Assembly: GCA_020634335.1 (NCBI GenBank)
Contig: JACKBY010000037.1
Span: forward strand, 1 to 15,710
Source of the DNA: Promineifilum sp.
Lineage (GTDB): Bacteria; Chloroflexota; Anaerolineae; Promineifilales; Promineifilaceae
Direction of reading: 5' to 3'
DNA length: 15,710 nt
Every line of letters starts with the position of its first letter. The stretch's first letter is position 1. Below the pieces are notes generated by a model that saw nothing but the letters and a program-made list of their open reading frames with translations, was not told where the DNA came from and did no database searches. The position numbers and the translations under genes are program-made. Positions 13,630-15,710 of the stretch are shown in pieces.

Positions 13630-13653
13630 CTATACGCTACGAAAGCAAGTGGA

Positions 13654-14019
13654 CTAAATGCCAAAATCCTGGCGTGTTCGCTCGATCTCGATGCCCACCG
13701 AGCGGGCGAAGCGCAGCGCGCCGGGTTTCTCCACTCGAACCTGGACACGGTCAACGGGATGATCGGTCAGGATCAGACGGGCGATTTCAGTGACCAGGCG
13801 TTCCACCAGAAAGAACGAGGAGACTTCCACGAAGTCGATGACCTGCTTGCTGATGTCCTTATAGTTGGCGGCATCGACGATGTCGTCACTCTGGGCCGCG
13901 CGACTGATATCGGTGTAGAGGATGATGTTGATGAGGATGTCCTGTTTCTTGACGCGTTCGTCCGGGTTGATGCCGATGATGCCGCGGATGAGTAAGTCTT
14001 TGATGATAACCTTGTCCAT
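13654..14019 (-). CDS. folB: Dihydroneopterin aldolase
   Basis: A 121 aa protein, normal size for FolB. It cleaves dihydroneopterin to 6-hydroxymethyl-dihydropterin and glycolaldehyde, making the substrate of the next gene's product. Recognisable parts are GINPDER (16-22; E21), NYKDISKQV (52-60; Y53 in the pterin pocket), ERLVTEIA (73-80; E73) and VRVEKPGALRFARSVGIEI (94-112) with catalytic Lys98. AAGGA stands seven bases before the ATG. It begins 17 bp after the deacetylase gene and is followed by folK, forming one operon. Confidence 0.93.
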   Translation of the reverse strand: MDKVIIKDLLIRGIIGINPDERVKKQDILINIILYTDISRAAQSDDIVDAANYKDISKQVIDFVEVSSFFLVERLVTEIARLILTDHPVDRVQVRVEKPGALRFARSVGIEIERTRQDFGI

Positions 14020-14036
14020 GGTGAGTTCCTTATTAA

Positions 14037-15131
14037 TTAGCCGGGTTTCTTGCCGCTAATCGCTCCTTCCAGATCGATGAGGCGCTGGAATTCCTCAATG
14101 GTAGTTGTGTTGCGCATACGCACGCGCCGCCACTCAAAGCGATCGTTGAAGCCGTGCCAACTGCCGTTCTCAGTGGTCACCGCGCCCCAGTAATCAAGTT
14201 CCTGCAGGACCTGGATCGTTTCCTCGTTGTAGGTTCCGCCCGGATAACAAAAATAACGCGGCCGGTAGCCCACGTGAGCGGCCAGGGTTTCCTGGGCCCC
14301 CAGAATTTCCCAGATCAGCCCGTCACGTGATTTCGTCGCCAAATCGGGGTGAGTGCGTGAATGGGACTCGATTCGCTGTCCGGCCTGGGCCATCTCCTCG
14401 ATCATCGGCCACGTCATGTAACCTTCGCGTTCTGAGTCAACAAATTCAGTTATTATGAAGAATGTGCCCTTGAACCCATACTCCTGGAAAACCGGATAGA
14501 CAACTTCGTAGCTGTCGAGATAGCCATCATCGAAGGTTAGCAGGATCGGTTTTTCCGGCAATTCCGTTTGGGCCACGATGGCCGTGGAGAGGTCATAGAA
14601 GTCGATGGGGGTATAGCCATTATCCTTGAGGTAAGCCATTTGTTGGCGGAAAGATTCGGGCGCGACGGAAAGATCGACACGATAAACATCGGCATCCGGC
14701 GGCGGCTCGCTGATGTAATGATACATCAGGATGGGCACCTTCAGCGTCCAACTGTAAACGCCCGACGGCGTAGGCATCGGTTCGCTCATGAGCGAAGGTG
14801 CCGGGGTGGAAGCGCTGATGGGGGGCGTAGGCGGATTGGCGGCGGCCGTTTGCGTGGCGACGATGGCTGCCCTTACTGGATCGCCCGTCATTGTGGGAGC
14901 CGGCGTCGGGGATGGCGGCGGCGAGAGTGATGCGGCCGGAGTCGGCAGCATCTGAACGAGCGGCTCGTTGACGGCCGGCACGTCCGCGCTTTCATCGTTC
15001 GGTCTGTCTACTGCTATAGGCGCTGCCGGTTCCGTTCCGGTATCCCTGCTGCAACCAGCCAGCAAACCTCCGGCTATCAAAATGAGCAGAAGGATGACAA
15101 ATTTGAATCGAGAGAGATACCGTGCACTCAT
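14037..15131 (-). CDS. Lipoprotein polysaccharide deacetylase (NodB domain)
   Basis: A 364 aa protein. Residues 1-27 are a lipoprotein signal: basic n-region, hydrophobic core and lipobox LAGC with Cys27. A Pro/Thr/Ser/Ala-rich linker fills about 28-128. The NodB domain starts at VPILMYHYIS (132-141), with TFDDGY (199-204), HSRTHPDL (257-264) and YPGGTYNEE (296-304) as the metal-binding and catalytic motifs. The enzyme should remove acetyl groups from a cell-surface glycan (peptidoglycan GlcNAc or an exopolysaccharide) from the outer face of the membrane. The start gives the complete signal peptide, but no Shine-Dalgarno is visible. Upstream, TATACT (15149-15154) could be a -10 box. It is the first gene before folB-folK, which are unrelated in function. 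Confidence 0.9.
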   Translation of the reverse strand: MSARYLSRFKFVILLLILIAGGLLAGCSRDTGTEPAAPIAVDRPNDESADVPAVNEPLVQMLPTPAASLSPPPSPTPAPTMTGDPVRAAIVATQTAAANPPTPPISASTPAPSLMSEPMPTPSGVYSWTLKVPILMYHYISEPPPDADVYRVDLSVAPESFRQQMAYLKDNGYTPIDFYDLSTAIVAQTELPEKPILLTFDDGYLDSYEVVYPVFQEYGFKGTFFIITEFVDSEREGYMTWPMIEEMAQAGQRIESHSRTHPDLATKSRDGLIWEILGAQETLAAHVGYRPRYFCYPGGTYNEETIQVLQELDYWGAVTTENGSWHGFNDRFEWRRVRMRNTTTIEEFQRLIDLEGAISGKKPG

Positions 15132-15292
15132 ATATCGTTCGTATAGATAGTATAGTCAACCGAGATCGCCTGCCAGCATAGCTAAGCCGTCTACCGGCGT
15201 CAAGAGCGGGGGCTTGTTTCGTATCAAGCGTTGAGCCTACGGCGTCTGCGGCGCTCGAATCGCCTTGATTCTAATGAATTTCTTGATAGAAA

Positions 15293-15321
15293 TTGACATC
15301 CCTTGGGGGCACTGATAGAAT
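15293..15321 (+). promoter_or_regulatory. Near-consensus promoter of the Fe-S carrier gene
   Basis: TTGACA (15293-15298), a 17 bp spacer and TAGAAT (15316-15321), close to a perfect sigma-70 promoter. The start of transcription is expected near 15328. A dyad ATAGA-N6-TCTAT (15315-15330) lies over the -10 box and could be an operator. Nothing else is clear in the 15132-15292 gap. Confidence 0.65.
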
Positions 15322-15355
15322 TATATCTATATATTCGGGATGAGGATTGCCAATT

Positions 15356-15710
15356 ATGGATGTACAACAATTAGAGCAGGTAGAAGTTGAAACCGTTTAT
15401 TTGACGGATACGGCCGCGGAAACGGTTCGCAATCTCTTGGTCCAGAAAAACGTGCCCGATTATGGGCTGCGTGTGTTTGTGGCCGGCGGGGGTTGCTCCG
15501 GCATGCAGTATGGCATGGCGCTGGAGGCCGAAGCGCGCAATTACGACCACGTTATCGAGAAGGACGGCGTCAAGGTCTTTGTCGACCCGACCAGCATGAT
15601 GTATCTGAATCAGGCGACGATTGATTACGTCGATAGCATCATGGGCGGGGGGTTCAAGATCGAGAATCCGAACGCGGTTACGTCCTGTGGTTGTGGGACG
15701 TCGTTCAAGA
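15356..15710 (+). CDS. erpA: A-type Fe-S cluster carrier/insertion protein (ErpA/IscA/HesB family), 3' end cut
   Basis: 118 codons are visible; the gene runs off the window, probably only a few residues before its end. Residues about 14-118 form the HesB-like fold with the three cluster-binding cysteines: C47 in AGGGCSGMQY, and C111 and C113 in SCGCGTSF. NPNAVTSCGCG is typical of the family. These small proteins receive Fe-S clusters from the Suf or Isc machinery and pass them to apo-enzymes such as the radical-SAM protein RlmN. AGGA (15343-15346) stands nine bases before the ATG. Whether it is best called ErpA, IscA or SufA cannot be settled by sequence alone; no suf or isc neighbour is inside the window. 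Confidence 0.9.
   Translation, partial: MDVQQLEQVEVETVYLTDTAAETVRNLLVQKNVPDYGLRVFVAGGGCSGMQYGMALEAEARNYDHVIEKDGVKVFVDPTSMMYLNQATIDYVDSIMGGGFKIENPNAVTSCGCGTSFK

Noticed and set aside
15126..15159. TTGACT-N17-GATATA as the promoter of the deacetylase gene
   Set aside because: The -10 would touch the start codon and put the transcript start inside the signal-peptide coding region; TATACT farther upstream is a better though weak choice.
1..15710. tRNA, rRNA, CRISPR array, insertion sequence or phage genes
   Set aside because: I looked for cloverleaf-like stretches, regularly spaced repeats, transposase-like proteins and terminal repeats by eye and saw none; a covariance-model scan would be needed to exclude small RNAs fully.

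Overview
This is a GC-rich (roughly 60%), tightly packed stretch of bacterial chromosome. The gene complement and style fit the phylum Chloroflexota (Anaerolineae/Promineifilum-like): a large bacterial dynamin-like GTPase, signal-peptide-less CAP and SppA proteins, a lipoprotein with a Pro/Thr/Ser linker, a GT39-like membrane protein with a soluble tail, and very short gaps. The taxonomy is an inference from gene content; there is no rRNA or tRNA marker here, and I see no insertion sequence, phage gene or CRISPR array.

Left part (1-4917, all minus strand): a cassette transcribed from a promoter near 4840. Its order is a dynamin-family GTPase (882 aa), an unrecognised 399 aa protein (helical N-part, Pro-rich linker, C-terminal beta-sandwich-like domain), a 215 aa CAP/SCP-domain protein with no signal peptide, and the start of a further gene cut by the window edge. 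Both larger gaps hold strong inverted repeats. A short motif of the type h-x-I-T-x-[ED]-D-h recurs in the last three products. This is the best candidate here for an undescribed system.

Middle part (4918-9183): a GNAT acetyltransferase with its own promoter and an overlapping palindrome, convergent with an SppA-like S49 peptidase (3' ends overlap by 27 bp); then thiamine pyrophosphokinase; then a YhhQ-family queuosine-precursor transporter preceded by what looks like a preQ1-I riboswitch. The riboswitch tail runs into the ribosome binding site, so import of the queuosine precursor would be shut off at translation when preQ1 is plentiful.

Right part (9180-15710): rlmN (convergent, stop codons overlapping the transporter by 4 bp) and xth/exoA are divergent. 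Each has a TACAAT box seven bases before its ATG, suggesting leaderless mRNAs. xth overlaps a GT39-like membrane glycosyltransferase by 17 bp. Converging on it from the minus strand is an operon of a NodB polysaccharide deacetylase lipoprotein, folB and folK (pterin steps of folate synthesis). The window ends inside an A-type Fe-S carrier gene (ErpA/IscA family) with a near-consensus promoter. Housekeeping functions dominate; the dynamin cassette and the riboswitch are the parts most worth attention.
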